Shown here: positions 7,944 through 17,053 of the stretch, piece by piece | Layout: each line of letters starts with the position of its first letter | How positions within the stretch are numbered: the stretch's first letter is position 1 | Source of the DNA: G965247475 sp965247475 | GTDB lineage: Bacteria > Chloroflexota > UBA11872 | Length of the DNA stretch: 64,000 bases | Direction of reading: 5' to 3' | NCBI GenBank assembly: GCA_965247475.1 | Contig: OZ252016.1 | Span: 1,736,001-1,800,000, forward strand | Made by a program: the position numbers and the translations under genes | The notes under the pieces: generated by a model | The model's input: the letters and a program-made list of their open reading frames with translations, nothing else | The model's database searches: none | What the model was told of the DNA's origin: nothing

Positions 7944-8696
7944 TCCGGCCATTCCAAGTGGTCTCAGATCAAGCGCCAGAAGGCCGCGAACGACTCGAAG
8001 CGCGGCCAGGTGTACACCAAGATCGGACGCGAGATCACGGTGGCGGCGCAGCAGGGCGGCGCTGACCCGTCCGGGAACTTTCGGCTCGAGCAGGCGCTGT
8101 CCAAAGCACGTGCCGCCAACATGCCGAAAGACACCATCGAGCGCGCGATCCAGCGCGGCGCCGGGGACGGCGCCGGCACCGATAGCTCGGTAGAAGAGCT
8201 GGTGTACGAGGGCTACGCGCCGGGCGGCGTGGGCCTGCTAGTCGAGGTCGTGACCGACAACCGCAACCGGACGGTCTCGAGCGTTCGCAACACGCTGGCG
8301 AAGCTTGGCGGGACGTTCGCCGAATCCGGCGCGGTGGCCTGGCAGTTCGAGTCGCGCGGCGAGATCGAGATCGCCTGCGGCGACGGCGATGTCGAGGAAC
8401 TCGAGCTGCTCGCGATCGATCAGGGGGCGGTGGACGTGGACCAGGTCGACGGATCGGTTCACATCTATACAGCGCCGCAGGATCTCGACCGAATCCGCCG
8501 GGCGCTGGACGAGCATGGCTGCGAGGTCAGGATCGCCGAGCTCACGCGTTTGCCGAGCACACCGACAGAGCTCGCCGACGATGACGCCGAGCGCGTGCTG
8601 CGCTTGGTGGAGCAACTCGAGGAGCTGGAAGACGTTCGTCGCGTGCATGCGACCATGGAGCTCAGTGAGGGGCTGGTTGCGAAGCTGGCGGGGTAG
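7941..8696 (+). CDS. yebC: YebC/PmpR-family (TACO1-like) translation or transcription factor
   Basis: The 251-residue product carries the whole family signature: SGHSKWSQIKRQKAANDSKRG at the start, then FRLEQALSKARAANMPKDTIERAI, EGYAPGGVGLLVEVVTDNRNRT and GAVAWQFESRG. Family members act as DNA-binding regulators and/or relieve ribosome stalling at proline stretches. The gene stands immediately before ruvC, a common bacterial order. The unusual point is initiation: homologues start Met-Ser-Gly-His-Ser, but the Met position here is ATT, 7 bases after GGAGG. ATT starts are known mainly for infC, where they give autoregulation. A sequencing error (ATG read as ATT) is the alternative. Confidence 0.92.
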   Translation: MSGHSKWSQIKRQKAANDSKRGQVYTKIGREITVAAQQGGADPSGNFRLEQALSKARAANMPKDTIERAIQRGAGDGAGTDSSVEELVYEGYAPGGVGLLVEVVTDNRNRTVSSVRNTLAKLGGTFAESGAVAWQFESRGEIEIACGDGDVEELELLAIDQGAVDVDQVDGSVHIYTAPQDLDRIRRALDEHGCEVRIAELTRLPSTPTELADDDAERVLRLVEQLEELEDVRRVHATMELSEGLVAKLAG

Positions 8697-8711
8697 GGGT
8701 TGCCGCCGGGG

Positions 8712-9212
8712 ATGTTGACCCTAGGCATGGACCCCGGCACCGCCCGCTGCGGCTACGGGCTTGTCGAAGGCGAGCGTGACCTGCGCTGCGTGACGTTCGG
8801 CTGCATCACGACGAAGGCGCGCACACCGCTGGGATCGCGTCTGGCGATCATTCGTGATCAGCTGACCGATCTGTTCGACGCGTACCCGATCTCGGCCGTC
8901 GCGGTCGAGCGCCTCGGGCATGCACGCACGCTGACCTCGTCGGTCGAGGTCGCCCACTCGATCGGCGTCGCGCACCTCACGGCGGCCGACCACGGGCTGG
9001 CGGTGGAGGAATACTCGCCGCCGGAAATCAAGCTGGCCGTGACCGGGTACGGCCGCGCCGACAAGGCCGAGGTGCAGGCCATGGTGGCCCGCCTGCTGGG
9101 GCTGGACGCGCCGCCGACGCCGGACCACGCGGCCGACGCGCTGGCGGTGGCTATCTGCCACGTGCACTCGTTCAGAGCGCGGGCGCTCGAGCGTTCGTTG
9201 GTGGGCCGATGA
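8712..9212 (+). CDS. ruvC: Holliday junction resolvase RuvC
   Basis: RuvC is the endonuclease that cuts Holliday junctions after RuvAB branch migration. Acidic residues for the metal site are visible: Asp7 in GMDPGTARCGYG, Glu in VAVERLG, and Asp in the C-terminal DHAADALAVA motif. At the third position a His replaces the E. coli Asp138, as in the Thermus enzyme. I start at ATG 8712 (MLTLGMDPG); a TTG at 8700 is in frame but adds nothing conserved. The product has 166 residues, normal for RuvC. The 3' end overlaps ruvA in ATGA. Confidence 0.95.
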   Translation: MLTLGMDPGTARCGYGLVEGERDLRCVTFGCITTKARTPLGSRLAIIRDQLTDLFDAYPISAVAVERLGHARTLTSSVEVAHSIGVAHLTAADHGLAVEEYSPPEIKLAVTGYGRADKAEVQAMVARLLGLDAPPTPDHAADALAVAICHVHSFRARALERSLVGR

Positions 9213-9793
9213 TCGCGGAGCTGCGGGGCACGGTGGCGCAGACGCGCGCCGAATCGTTGGTGGTGCGTATCGAAGGCACCGGGCTGTGCCTCGAAGTGAC
9301 GGTGCCGCATCGCGCGATGGCGCCGCCCGGGACCGATGTGACGCTGCACACTCAGCTCCAAATCGGTGCCGACGGGCCCATTCTGGCGGGGTTCGAGACC
9401 CCAGAGGAGCTGGACGTCTACGCCCACATGCTGAACGTGAACGGCGTGGGGCCGCGGATGGCCGTGCGAGTGCTGTCCACGCATCCCGTGAAGCGCATCG
9501 TCGAGGCGCTCGATCACGAGGACCCGGTCCCGTTTCAGGCGGTCTCCGGGATCGGGAAGAAGCTCGCCAGCCGGATAATCCTGGAGCTGCGCGGCCGTCT
9601 GATCCCCGAAGACGGCGCCCGGCTTGGCCCATCCGACGACGGGGTAACTGAAGCGCTGGAGGCCCTGCTGGGGCTGGGCTACACGCGGGCGGAGGCGGCG
9701 TTTGCCTTGAACCAGAGCGCGGGCGAGGAGCTACCGGTGGAGGAGCGCATCGCGCTGGCGCTCCGTGACCTCGGCGGGCGCGCGACGCGATGA
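9209..9793 (+). CDS. ruvA: Holliday junction branch migration protein RuvA
   Basis: RuvA binds the four-way junction as a tetramer and loads RuvB. The 194-residue product has the N-terminal OB domain (MIAELRGTVAQ...), then helix-hairpin-helix motifs NVNGVGPRMAVRVLS and AVSGIGKKLASRIILELRGRL, and a C-terminal UBA-like helix bundle (EALEALLGLGYTRAEA) that touches RuvB. It overlaps ruvC and ruvB by 4 bp each, indicating coupled translation of all three. Confidence 0.95.
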   Translation: MIAELRGTVAQTRAESLVVRIEGTGLCLEVTVPHRAMAPPGTDVTLHTQLQIGADGPILAGFETPEELDVYAHMLNVNGVGPRMAVRVLSTHPVKRIVEALDHEDPVPFQAVSGIGKKLASRIILELRGRLIPEDGARLGPSDDGVTEALEALLGLGYTRAEAAFALNQSAGEELPVEERIALALRDLGGRATR

Positions 9794-10824
9794 CCGAGCG
9801 CGTGACCGCGTCGCAGGCGGCCTCCGAGGACACCAATCTCGAGAACGCGCTGCGGCCGCGCCATCTGGCGGATGACGAGTTCATCGGTCAGGCGACGATC
9901 AAACGCGGCCTGCGCTTGATGATCACCGCGGCCAAGCAGCGCGGCGAGCCGGTGGACCACGTGCTGCTGGCCGGGCCTCCGGGGCTCGGAAAGACGACGC
10001 TGGCGCACATCATCGCCGCCGAGATGGAAGGGCGGTTGCGGGTGACCTCGGGTCCGGCGCTTGAGCGGCCGGGCGATCTGGCGTCCACGCTGAGCAGCCT
10101 GGACGCGCACGAGGTGCTGTTCATCGATGAGATCCACCGGCTCGGGAAGACGGTCGAGGAGATCCTCTATCCGGCGATGGAGGACTACGCGCTCGACATC
10201 GTGGTCGGCGGCGGCCGGCCGCACGCACGGACCTACCGGCTGGCGCTGCCCCGATTCACCGTGATCGGCGCGACCACGAGCGCGGGCGCGCTGACCCCGG
10301 CGTTGCGCGACCGCTTCGGCGCGGTGCACCGGCTGGAGTTCTATGACGTCGAGGAGTGCGGACAGATCGTGCGCCGCTCGGCCGGGATCCTCGAGGTGGC
10401 GATCACGGCGGGCGGAGCGGCGGCAATCGCGCGGCGATCGCGCGGCACCGCGCGCGTCTGCAACCGGCTGCTGCGACGCGTGCGCGACTACGCCGAAGTC
10501 ATGGCCGACGGGACGATCACGTCCGAGGTGGCAGACGCCGCGATGAACGATCTCGAAGTCGATGAAGCGGGCCTCGACGCCATGGACCGCCGCATTCTCA
10601 CCACGATCGTGGACGCATTCGACGGGGGGCCGGTCGGCCTGCAGGCGCTTTCGGCGACGCTGGCGGAGGACGTGATGACGCTCGAGGCGTACTACGAGCC
10701 GTTCCTCTTGCAGGCGGGTTTTCTGGCGAGGACCCCGCGCGGCCGGGCGGCGACGAAGCTCGCCTACGCGCATCTTGGGCGCGAGACGCCGCGCGACGCG
10801 GCGGAGCAGGGCGCGCTGTTTTGA
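9790..10824 (+). CDS. ruvB: Holliday junction branch migration helicase RuvB
   Basis: This AAA+ motor drives branch migration with RuvA. Walker A GPPGLGKTT is at residues 62-70, Walker B VLFIDEIHRL at about 109-118, and sensor I is in GATTSAGALTPALRDRFG. The C-terminal winged helix includes GGPVGLQALSATLAED. The 344 residues match the family. It closes the ruvCAB cluster and is followed after one base by an acylphosphatase gene, so the operon probably continues. Confidence 0.96.
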   Translation: MTERVTASQAASEDTNLENALRPRHLADDEFIGQATIKRGLRLMITAAKQRGEPVDHVLLAGPPGLGKTTLAHIIAAEMEGRLRVTSGPALERPGDLASTLSSLDAHEVLFIDEIHRLGKTVEEILYPAMEDYALDIVVGGGRPHARTYRLALPRFTVIGATTSAGALTPALRDRFGAVHRLEFYDVEECGQIVRRSAGILEVAITAGGAAAIARRSRGTARVCNRLLRRVRDYAEVMADGTITSEVADAAMNDLEVDEAGLDAMDRRILTTIVDAFDGGPVGLQALSATLAEDVMTLEAYYEPFLLQAGFLARTPRGRAATKLAYAHLGRETPRDAAEQGALF

Positions 10825-10825
10825 C

Positions 10826-11119
10826 ATGGCGGTCGAGGATCCCCCCAAGGTCCGGCTGATTGCCGCCGTTCACGGGCGGGTGCAGGGGGTCGGGTTCCGA
10901 TATTTCGTGGCAGCGCGGGCACGGGCACGCGCAATCAGCGGCTACGTGCGCAATCGGACCGACGGCGGGGTTGACGTGGTCGCGGACGGGCCGCGGCCCG
11001 TGCTTGAGGCCCTGGTCGAGGATCTGCGCACCGGTCCGCCGCTGGCGGGCGTCCGCACGGTGGATGTCAGCTGGTCGCGATCGGACCAGACGCTTCACGA
11101 ATTCCGCGTGCGTGCGTAG
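10826..11119 (+). CDS. acyP: Acylphosphatase
   Basis: Acylphosphatases hydrolyse the carboxyl-phosphate bond of acyl phosphates. The 97-residue product has both signatures: HGRVQGVGFRYF with the phosphate-binding Arg, and GYVRNRTDGGVDV with the catalytic Asn. The ATG at 10826 lies two bases past the ruvB stop; the longer in-frame extension only shadows ruvB. Its place between ruvB and a membrane protein suggests simple co-transcription. Confidence 0.9.
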   Translation: MAVEDPPKVRLIAAVHGRVQGVGFRYFVAARARARAISGYVRNRTDGGVDVVADGPRPVLEALVEDLRTGPPLAGVRTVDVSWSRSDQTLHEFRVRA

Positions 11120-11128
11120 CATAGCCTG

Positions 11129-12367
11129 ATGCAGTTCGAGACGAAGCGCGACGCGCCTCGGCAGATCGAGGAACCGTCGCTCGAAGAGTTTCGCGGCACT
11201 CACCGGCTGGCGTGGGCCGCGCTGACGATCTCGCTGGCGCTGTTCGTGGCCGGCGTGATCTTTATTCCCCGGGGCGTCGGCGCGTTGCTGGGCGGCGTCG
11301 TGGAGTCGCGTCCCGTCCGCGCCGAGATCCTGGAGGGCACGGTCTTGTATCAGCCGCCGGCGACCGCCGTGTGGCAGGACATGCCTGCCGACGCGTCGCT
11401 CACCGAGGGCAGCCGGATCCGCACGGATGAGCGCTCACGCGTCTTTCTGACGCTTCCCGATGGGAGCACCGCACTGCTCTACAACGAGACTGAGTTGGGC
11501 GTGCAGCGGATGCAGTTCGGCCGCTTCAACACGACGGTACAGGACACCGTGCTGCGGCTGTACGGCGGCCGCCTGAATCTGGGAGTGTCTCGGCACCCGG
11601 AGGCACCGGATCGCACGCTCGAGCTGCTCGCCCGAGACGCGCGGGTCGACCTGGCCGAGGGCAGCTTTCGGATCGATCTGGCGGATGACGGAGCGGCCGA
11701 TCTGAGCGTGCGAGCGGGCCGCGCCATCCTGATGTCAGGCGCCCATTCGGCAACCGTCGGCGCGGGCCAGCGCGCGCGGGTTCTCGAGAACGCGGCGATT
11801 CAGGCGCCGCTGCCGCTGGATCGCGGGCTGGTCGCCGATCCATTCTTCGCCACCGACCTCGATGGTCCGGTATGGCAATCGTTCATCGATACCGAGGCGG
11901 GGGTGGCGGGCCGCGTAATTCAGTCGGAAGATGAGCTGCGATTCGTGCGGCGAACCGATGACGGGTCGACCCAGCGTCACGGTGAGAGCGGCGTTCTGCA
12001 GACGCTCGATCGGGACGTCCGGGACTTCGTGCGGCTGGGGCTGCGGGTGGACGTACGCACCGATCATCAGAGTCTGTCGGGCGGCGGCACGGCCGGCACC
12101 GAGTACCCGCTGATCATCCGCCTCACATATCTGGACGCGGATGGCCAGGAGCAAGTCTGGGGCCGGGGCTTCTACTACCAGAACGATGAGGGCCTCAGCG
12201 TCAAGCTGGGACAGAAGATCCCCGCGGGCGAATGGGTCACATACCAAAGCGACGATCTGCTCCATCAGCTCCAGCCCACACCGGTGTCCCTGCGTCGGAT
12301 CGAGGTCCTGGGCAGCGGCTGGGAGTACGAGTCGGCGATTCGTGGGATCGAACTGACCGGCCACTAG
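11129..12367 (+). CDS. Membrane-anchored FecR-domain protein
   Basis: The 412-residue protein has a cytoplasmic N-terminus of about 28 residues and one membrane helix near 29-47 (WAALTISLALFVAGVIFI). A FecR-like beta-domain follows at about 60-225, marked by EGSRIRTDERSRVFLTLPDGSTALL and GRLNLGVS. The last 160 residues form a beta-rich module that may be a carbohydrate-binding-like sandwich. FecR domains usually sense envelope signals next to ECF sigma factors, but no sigma gene is adjacent here; the nearest (6.1-7.1 kb) is 4 kb away. It sits between housekeeping genes, 9 bases after acyP. Function beyond an extracytoplasmic sensor or scaffold is unknown. Confidence 0.72.
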   Translation: MQFETKRDAPRQIEEPSLEEFRGTHRLAWAALTISLALFVAGVIFIPRGVGALLGGVVESRPVRAEILEGTVLYQPPATAVWQDMPADASLTEGSRIRTDERSRVFLTLPDGSTALLYNETELGVQRMQFGRFNTTVQDTVLRLYGGRLNLGVSRHPEAPDRTLELLARDARVDLAEGSFRIDLADDGAADLSVRAGRAILMSGAHSATVGAGQRARVLENAAIQAPLPLDRGLVADPFFATDLDGPVWQSFIDTEAGVAGRVIQSEDELRFVRRTDDGSTQRHGESGVLQTLDRDVRDFVRLGLRVDVRTDHQSLSGGGTAGTEYPLIIRLTYLDADGQEQVWGRGFYYQNDEGLSVKLGQKIPAGEWVTYQSDDLLHQLQPTPVSLRRIEVLGSGWEYESAIRGIELTGH

Positions 12368-12372
12368 CGGCA

Positions 12373-12747
12373 GTGTCGCTGCCAACGGTCAGCGCCGGAG
12401 TGGACGCGATCGAGATCGCGCGGATCGCGGCGGCCCTAGATCGATTCGGGGAGCGGTTTCTTCGGCGGATCTATACGGATCGAGAGCAGGCGTACAGCCG
12501 CGGCCGGGCGAATGAGCTGGCGGCGCGCTTTGCGGGCAAGGAGGCCGTCTCAAAGGCCCTTGGGACGGGGATGCGCGGCGTTCTCTGGCGCGAGATCGAG
12601 ATCGTGAATGATCGGCGCGGGAAGCCGCTGGTCCGGCTGCACGGCCGCGCCAAGGCGCGGGCGGTGGAGTTGAGATTCGCGCGCATCGAGATCAGCTTGA
12701 CGCACAGCCGCGAGCTGGCCATCGCCTTTGCGGTGGCGGTCGGCTAG
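12373..12747 (+). CDS. acpS: Holo-[acyl-carrier-protein] synthase
   Basis: AcpS transfers 4'-phosphopantetheine from CoA to acyl carrier protein. The product has SAGVDAIEIARI with the metal-binding Asp, and RFAGKEAVSKALGTG with the catalytic Glu/Lys pair. I chose the GTG at 12373, 5 bases after the preceding stop, which gives 124 residues, the usual AcpS size. The longer frame upstream overlaps the FecR gene and is not conserved-looking. It is followed by nnrD, a common neighbour of acpS. Confidence 0.9.
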   Translation: MSLPTVSAGVDAIEIARIAAALDRFGERFLRRIYTDREQAYSRGRANELAARFAGKEAVSKALGTGMRGVLWREIEIVNDRRGKPLVRLHGRAKARAVELRFARIEISLTHSRELAIAFAVAVG

Positions 12748-12752
12748 CCGCC

Positions 12753-14300
12753 ATGCGCTTGGGGGCGGTCGTTCGCGGCGACGGCGCCGCGTTCGATCGC
12801 GTGGTCGATGTCGCCGGCATGCGGTCGCTGGAGCGCGCGGCGCCTCCCGAGCGCAACCTGATGCGGATCGCCGGCCGGGCGCTGGCGCGAGAAGTGGGGC
12901 GGGCGCTCGGCCCGGTTCAGGCGCGGCGGGTCGTGGCGCTGATCGGACCAGGCGACAACGGCGGCGACGCGCTGATCATGGCGCGGCATCTGAGCGAAGA
13001 GGGCGCGTCCGTCATCTGCTGGGGAGCGCGGCAGCGAGACGACGACCTGGTCCGCGACGCGCGGCGGGCCGGCGTGTCCTGGAGGGTCTGGTCGGGTGAC
13101 GCGGCCGAGCTGGCCAACGATGTCGCCCCCGCCGCGTGTGTGGTGGACGGGCTGCTGGGCATCGGCAGCTCGCCGCCGCTGCGTGGCGCGGTCGCCCAGA
13201 TGCTGCAGGCGCTGCCGGCGGTCCGTGATCAGGCCCGCTACTCGGTGGATATCCCGACAGGGACGGATGGCGACACCAGCGCGGCGGACGCGGATGCGTT
13301 CCGCGCGACGGACACGCTGGCGACCGGACCGATCAAGCTCGGCTCGCTGCTGCACCCGGCCATTGAGTTCGCCGGACGGGTGCGCGCGCTGGACATCGAG
13401 CTGGCCGCGGAGACTCTCGAGGAACTGCCGCTGCGCCTCATCGATGGGCGAACGGTGCGCGGGCTGCTGCCGGCTCGAACGCCGGGCGGGCACAAGGGCA
13501 CCTTCGGGCGCGTGCTGATCGTGGGAGGCAGCGATCGGTTTCGCGGCGCGCCGACCCTCGCCGCGATCGCGGCGATCGGAGCGGGCGCCGGTCTGGTTAC
13601 CGTGGCTTCGGTCGAGCCCGCCGTCGCGGCGGCCGCCGCCGCCGCGCCGTCAGCCACGTCCCTCCCGCTGTCCACCAACGCGGATGGGTGCATCGATGCC
13701 GATGCCGACGCCGACGACCTGATTCAACGCGCGGCGCCGGAGGTGGTGTTGATCGGCCCCGGGCTAGGGCGAAGCTACACGAGCGACGCGCTGGCCGTGG
13801 CGCTGGCACGCGCGGATGTTCCCACGGTGATCGATGCAGACGGGCTCAACGCGCTGGCCGACCGGCCGGACGCCCTCCACGAACTGCGACGCGACGCGGT
13901 GCTGACGCCGCACCCGGGAGAACTGGCGCGGCTGGCCGGATTGGACGGCGCACCCGACGGGACGGCGCGGCTGCGCGCGGCGCGGGAACTGGCGGAACGG
14001 ACCGGCGCGACGGTGGTCTCCAAGGGATCGCCGACGTGCGTGTGCGCGGACGGTCTGGTTTGGATGCTTGCGCGGCCGAACCCGGTCCTGGCGACCGCCG
14101 GGACCGGCGACGTGCTGGCCGGAACGCTCGCGGGGCTGGTGGCGCAGGGGGCACCGCCCCCGGCGGCGGCGGCGCTCGCCGTCTGGCTTCTAGCCCGCGC
14201 GGCCGAGTTGGCCGCCGGCGGCGTGGATGGCGGGGTGCCGGCCGACGCGATCGGTCGCGCCGTCTGGCGCGCGCGAGCCGAGGTCCTCGCGGACTCCTAG
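12753..14300 (+). CDS. nnrD: Bifunctional NAD(P)H-hydrate epimerase / ADP-dependent NAD(P)H-hydrate dehydratase
   Basis: This enzyme repairs hydrated NADH and NADPH. The N-terminal YjeF_N half (about 1-220) has the nucleotide-binding LIGPGDNGGDALIMARHL and a VDGLLGIGSSPPLRG loop. The C-terminal kinase-like half (about 235-510) has KGTFGRVLIVGGSDRFRGAP, GPGLGRS, TVIDADGLNAL, LTPHPGELARLAG and the catalytic GTGDVLAG. The fused form of 515 residues is normal. Start ATG 12753 lies 5 bases after acpS. The stop overlaps the convergent recX stop by 4 bp. Confidence 0.93.
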   Translation: MRLGAVVRGDGAAFDRVVDVAGMRSLERAAPPERNLMRIAGRALAREVGRALGPVQARRVVALIGPGDNGGDALIMARHLSEEGASVICWGARQRDDDLVRDARRAGVSWRVWSGDAAELANDVAPAACVVDGLLGIGSSPPLRGAVAQMLQALPAVRDQARYSVDIPTGTDGDTSAADADAFRATDTLATGPIKLGSLLHPAIEFAGRVRALDIELAAETLEELPLRLIDGRTVRGLLPARTPGGHKGTFGRVLIVGGSDRFRGAPTLAAIAAIGAGAGLVTVASVEPAVAAAAAAAPSATSLPLSTNADGCIDADADADDLIQRAAPEVVLIGPGLGRSYTSDALAVALARADVPTVIDADGLNALADRPDALHELRRDAVLTPHPGELARLAGLDGAPDGTARLRAARELAERTGATVVSKGSPTCVCADGLVWMLARPNPVLATAGTGDVLAGTLAGLVAQGAPPPAAAALAVWLLARAAELAAGGVDGGVPADAIGRAVWRARAEVLADS

Positions 14301-14971
14301 CCCGACGCGCCGGCGCGCCACGCGTCGCGTGCTTCCCAGAGCTCGCCGATGAGCGTGTCCACGGCGTCGTGCGCGAATCCGCGGCGCGAGAGGTAGGCGC
14401 CCAGGCGGCGCCGAAAGGCCGGCCACTCGAGCTCGCCGAGGCCCGCGACGTATTTGGTGGCGAGCGGGCGGGCCACGTCGAGCTCATCGCCGTAGGAGGC
14501 CTCGATCGCCTCCGCGATCAGCTCATCGTCGAGGCCCTTGCCGCGAAGCTCCCGCTCGACGACCTCGCGTCCGCGGGCGCGGCGGCGCGTGCGCGATTCG
14601 ACCCAGGCGTGCGCGAACGACCGATCGTCGAGGAGGCTCCGGGCGCGGAGGCGCTGAATCGTTGACTCGATCACATCGTCGACGTGACCGGCGCGTGTGA
14701 GCCGGTCGCGGACTTCGAGTTCCGAGCGCTGGCGCGGCGTGAGGTAGCGAGTGGCGGTCCGCCATGCCTCGCGGAGGTCGCTCTCGGCCTGAACGCGCGC
14801 GAGCTGCGCATCGGAAAGCGTGGCGCCAACCTCAAGGCCGTGATCGGTCGCCACCTTCGTGTGAATCCGAACCTGACGTCCGTCGGCGCGCCGTATCTCG
14901 ACATGCCCGCGCGGACTCTGGAGCCGCCGGACATCCATGACGCGGAAGCCGCTCACGTCCGCGGAGGGCAC
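14297..14971 (-). CDS. recX: RecA regulatory protein RecX
   Basis: RecX binds RecA filaments and limits their activity. The 224-residue product has the three-helix repeats of the family, for example RYLTPRQRSELEVRDRLTRAG and LLDDRSFAHAWVESRTRRRARG, then KGLDDELIAEAI and the last repeat YLSRRGFAHDAVDTLI. An N-terminal beta-rich extension of about 75 residues (HVEIRRADGRQVRIH) precedes them, as in many Gram-positive-type RecX proteins. It lies just downstream of plsY on the minus strand (10 bp gap). recA is not in the window. Confidence 0.88.
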   Translation of the reverse strand: MPSADVSGFRVMDVRRLQSPRGHVEIRRADGRQVRIHTKVATDHGLEVGATLSDAQLARVQAESDLREAWRTATRYLTPRQRSELEVRDRLTRAGHVDDVIESTIQRLRARSLLDDRSFAHAWVESRTRRRARGREVVERELRGKGLDDELIAEAIEASYGDELDVARPLATKYVAGLGELEWPAFRRRLGAYLSRRGFAHDAVDTLIGELWEARDAWRAGASG

Positions 14972-14981
14972 GGAGATCGCC

Positions 14982-15653
14982 TTAGTCGCCGGAGTCCTGT
15001 GAGTGCGACGTGCGGCTGCGGATCATCTCGGGCCAGGGGTCCAGCCGGCGCTCGGTCCCGGAGATCAGGCGCTGCAGGTTGTCCACGTGACGGAACACGA
15101 TGAGCACGTTGATCGCGGCAACCATGAAGAGCAGGTAGCCGTTCACGCCCATGCCCAGGGCGTAGAACGCGATCGAACCGACCAGGAAGCCGATCGCCCC
15201 GAAGATGGAACCGAGCGACGCATAGCGGATGACGATCACCGTTCCGATACCGAGCGGCACTCCGATCACGGCCGCGATCGGGACCAGCGCCATCATCGCG
15301 CCCCAGGCAGTGGCGACGCCGCGGCCGCCGCGAAAGCGGAGGAACACGGACCAGTTGGCGCCGAGCAGCGCGGCCAGCGCCACCATCACCGGCGCTGCCG
15401 GCAGATGACCGAGCAGCAGGCGCGCGACCAGCGCCGGGACGAGCCCTTTGAGGAAGTCCGCGAGGAGAACCAGCGCGGCCGCGCCCGGCCCGACAGTCCG
15501 GAGCACGTTGGTCGATCCGGACCGCTGGCTGCCGTGATCGAGAATGTCCACGCCGAAGCCAAGGCGGCACACGATCACACCGAACGGGACCGAGCCGACG
15601 ATGTAGCCGGCCACGATCAGGCCGATGGTTGTAAGGAGCTCGCCCGTGGTCAT
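14982..15653 (-). CDS. plsY: Glycerol-3-phosphate acyltransferase PlsY
   Basis: PlsY moves an acyl group from acyl-phosphate to glycerol-3-phosphate, the first step of phospholipid synthesis. The 223-residue membrane protein has the family motifs GSVPFGVIVCR, the substrate loop GSQRSGSTNVLRTVG and FRGGRGVAT, plus six to seven membrane segments. The C-terminus is slightly extended and hydrophilic. It lies in a minus-strand group with der, plsC and cmk; plsC supplies the next acylation. Confidence 0.93.
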   Translation of the reverse strand: MTTGELLTTIGLIVAGYIVGSVPFGVIVCRLGFGVDILDHGSQRSGSTNVLRTVGPGAAALVLLADFLKGLVPALVARLLLGHLPAAPVMVALAALLGANWSVFLRFRGGRGVATAWGAMMALVPIAAVIGVPLGIGTVIVIRYASLGSIFGAIGFLVGSIAFYALGMGVNGYLLFMVAAINVLIVFRHVDNLQRLISGTERRLDPWPEMIRSRTSHSQDSGD

Positions 15654-15721
15654 GCCAGCATGGCTTCCGCCCGCGCCGCCTCAGCATCAATCGCCTCTTT
15701 TCGTCTGTCAACCGCCGCCAT

Positions 15722-17053
15722 TCAGGACTCACGCAGCCGCACACGAACCGGTGTGCCATCGAACGCAAACTCGTGTCGCAGCCCGTGTTCGAGGTACCGG
15801 ACGTAGGTGGGGTGCACCTGCTCGGGGTGGGCGAAGAACAGCAGGAACGTGGGCGGATCGACACCGGTCTGGGTCGCATAGCGGAACCGGGCGGGCCGGC
15901 CGCGGCGGCTGGGAGGCTCGCGGCGACCGATCCAGTCGCGGAGGAATCCGTTCAGCCGCGATGTGGTGACACGTGTGCGGCGGGCATCGAACACATCCAG
16001 AGCCGCGGGCGGCACCAGCCGCACGTGCAGGCCGGTGCGAGCCGAGATGCGCACCAGCGGACTCGCGGGGAGGAAGTGGAGAATCCGCTCGAGGTTACGC
16101 TCGACCGATGTGCGCACGTAGTCGTCGGTGACGAGGTCCCACTTGTTCACCGCCACCACGACTCCCTTGCCGGCCTCGAGTAGCATGCCCGCGACGTGAG
16201 CGTCCTGATTGGTGGGACCCTCGGCGGCATCGACCACGAGGATGCCCACGTCCGCCCGCTGCATCGAGCGAACGGCGCGCATGACGCTGTGACGTTCGAC
16301 GCCCGGAACGATGTGGCCGCGACGGCGCATGCCGGCGGTGTCGACCAGGCGAATCGACCGGCCGTCCCACTCCATGACCGTATCGACGCTGTCACGGGTG
16401 GTGCCGGGCTCCGCGTGCACCAGCGCCCGTTCCTCGCCCAGGATCGCGTTGAGCAGCGACGACTTGCCTACATTCGGTCGTCCGACAATCGAGATCCGGG
16501 GCTCGTCGCCCGCCGCGTCCACATACTCGACGGCGGGCAGACGATCGATCACGGCGTCCAGCAGATCGCCGGAGGCGGTGCCGTGAAGCGCGGAAACCGC
16601 GTGCGGCTCCCCCAAGCCCAGGGCCGCGAATTCGGAGACCTCGCGGCGGCGGTCCTGGGTGTCGGCCTTGTTGACGACCAACAGATGCGGACTGCCGGAA
16701 CGAAGCACCCGCCGGGCGACCTGCTGATCCAGGTCGGCGACGCCGCTGGTCACGTCCGTCACGACCAGCAGGAGGTCGGCTTCGTCGGCGGCGATCTCGG
16801 CCTGGGCGACGGCGGCTTCGGCAACCGGCGCCGGGTCACGCCATGCGATCCCGGCCGCATCCACCAGTGCAAAGGCGCGGCCGCGCCACTCGAGCTCGCC
16901 GTAGATGCGGTCGCGTGTGGTGCCGGGGAAGTCTTCGACCACCGCGACGCGCTCACCCACAAACCGGTTGAACAGGGCGGATTTGCCAACGTTTGGGCGG
17001 CCGATCAGCGCGACGATCGGAAGCCGGACGGGGCGATCGGGCAGGTCAGCCAC
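15722..17053 (-). CDS. der: Ribosome biogenesis GTPase Der (EngA)
   Basis: Der has two GTPase domains in tandem and helps assemble the 50S subunit. The first P-loop is GRPNVGKSALFNRF at residues 18-31, and the second is GRPNVGKSSLLNAI near residue 190. NKAD and NKWD specificity motifs are both present (VVNKADTQD, AVNKWDLVT), and a C-terminal KH-like domain ends the 443 residues. The start overlaps the plsC stop by 8 bp, so it belongs to the cmk-plsC-der operon, a classic arrangement. Confidence 0.95.
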   Translation of the reverse strand: MADLPDRPVRLPIVALIGRPNVGKSALFNRFVGERVAVVEDFPGTTRDRIYGELEWRGRAFALVDAAGIAWRDPAPVAEAAVAQAEIAADEADLLLVVTDVTSGVADLDQQVARRVLRSGSPHLLVVNKADTQDRRREVSEFAALGLGEPHAVSALHGTASGDLLDAVIDRLPAVEYVDAAGDEPRISIVGRPNVGKSSLLNAILGEERALVHAEPGTTRDSVDTVMEWDGRSIRLVDTAGMRRRGHIVPGVERHSVMRAVRSMQRADVGILVVDAAEGPTNQDAHVAGMLLEAGKGVVVAVNKWDLVTDDYVRTSVERNLERILHFLPASPLVRISARTGLHVRLVPPAALDVFDARRTRVTTSRLNGFLRDWIGRREPPSRRGRPARFRYATQTGVDPPTFLLFFAHPEQVHPTYVRYLEHGLRHEFAFDGTPVRVRLRES

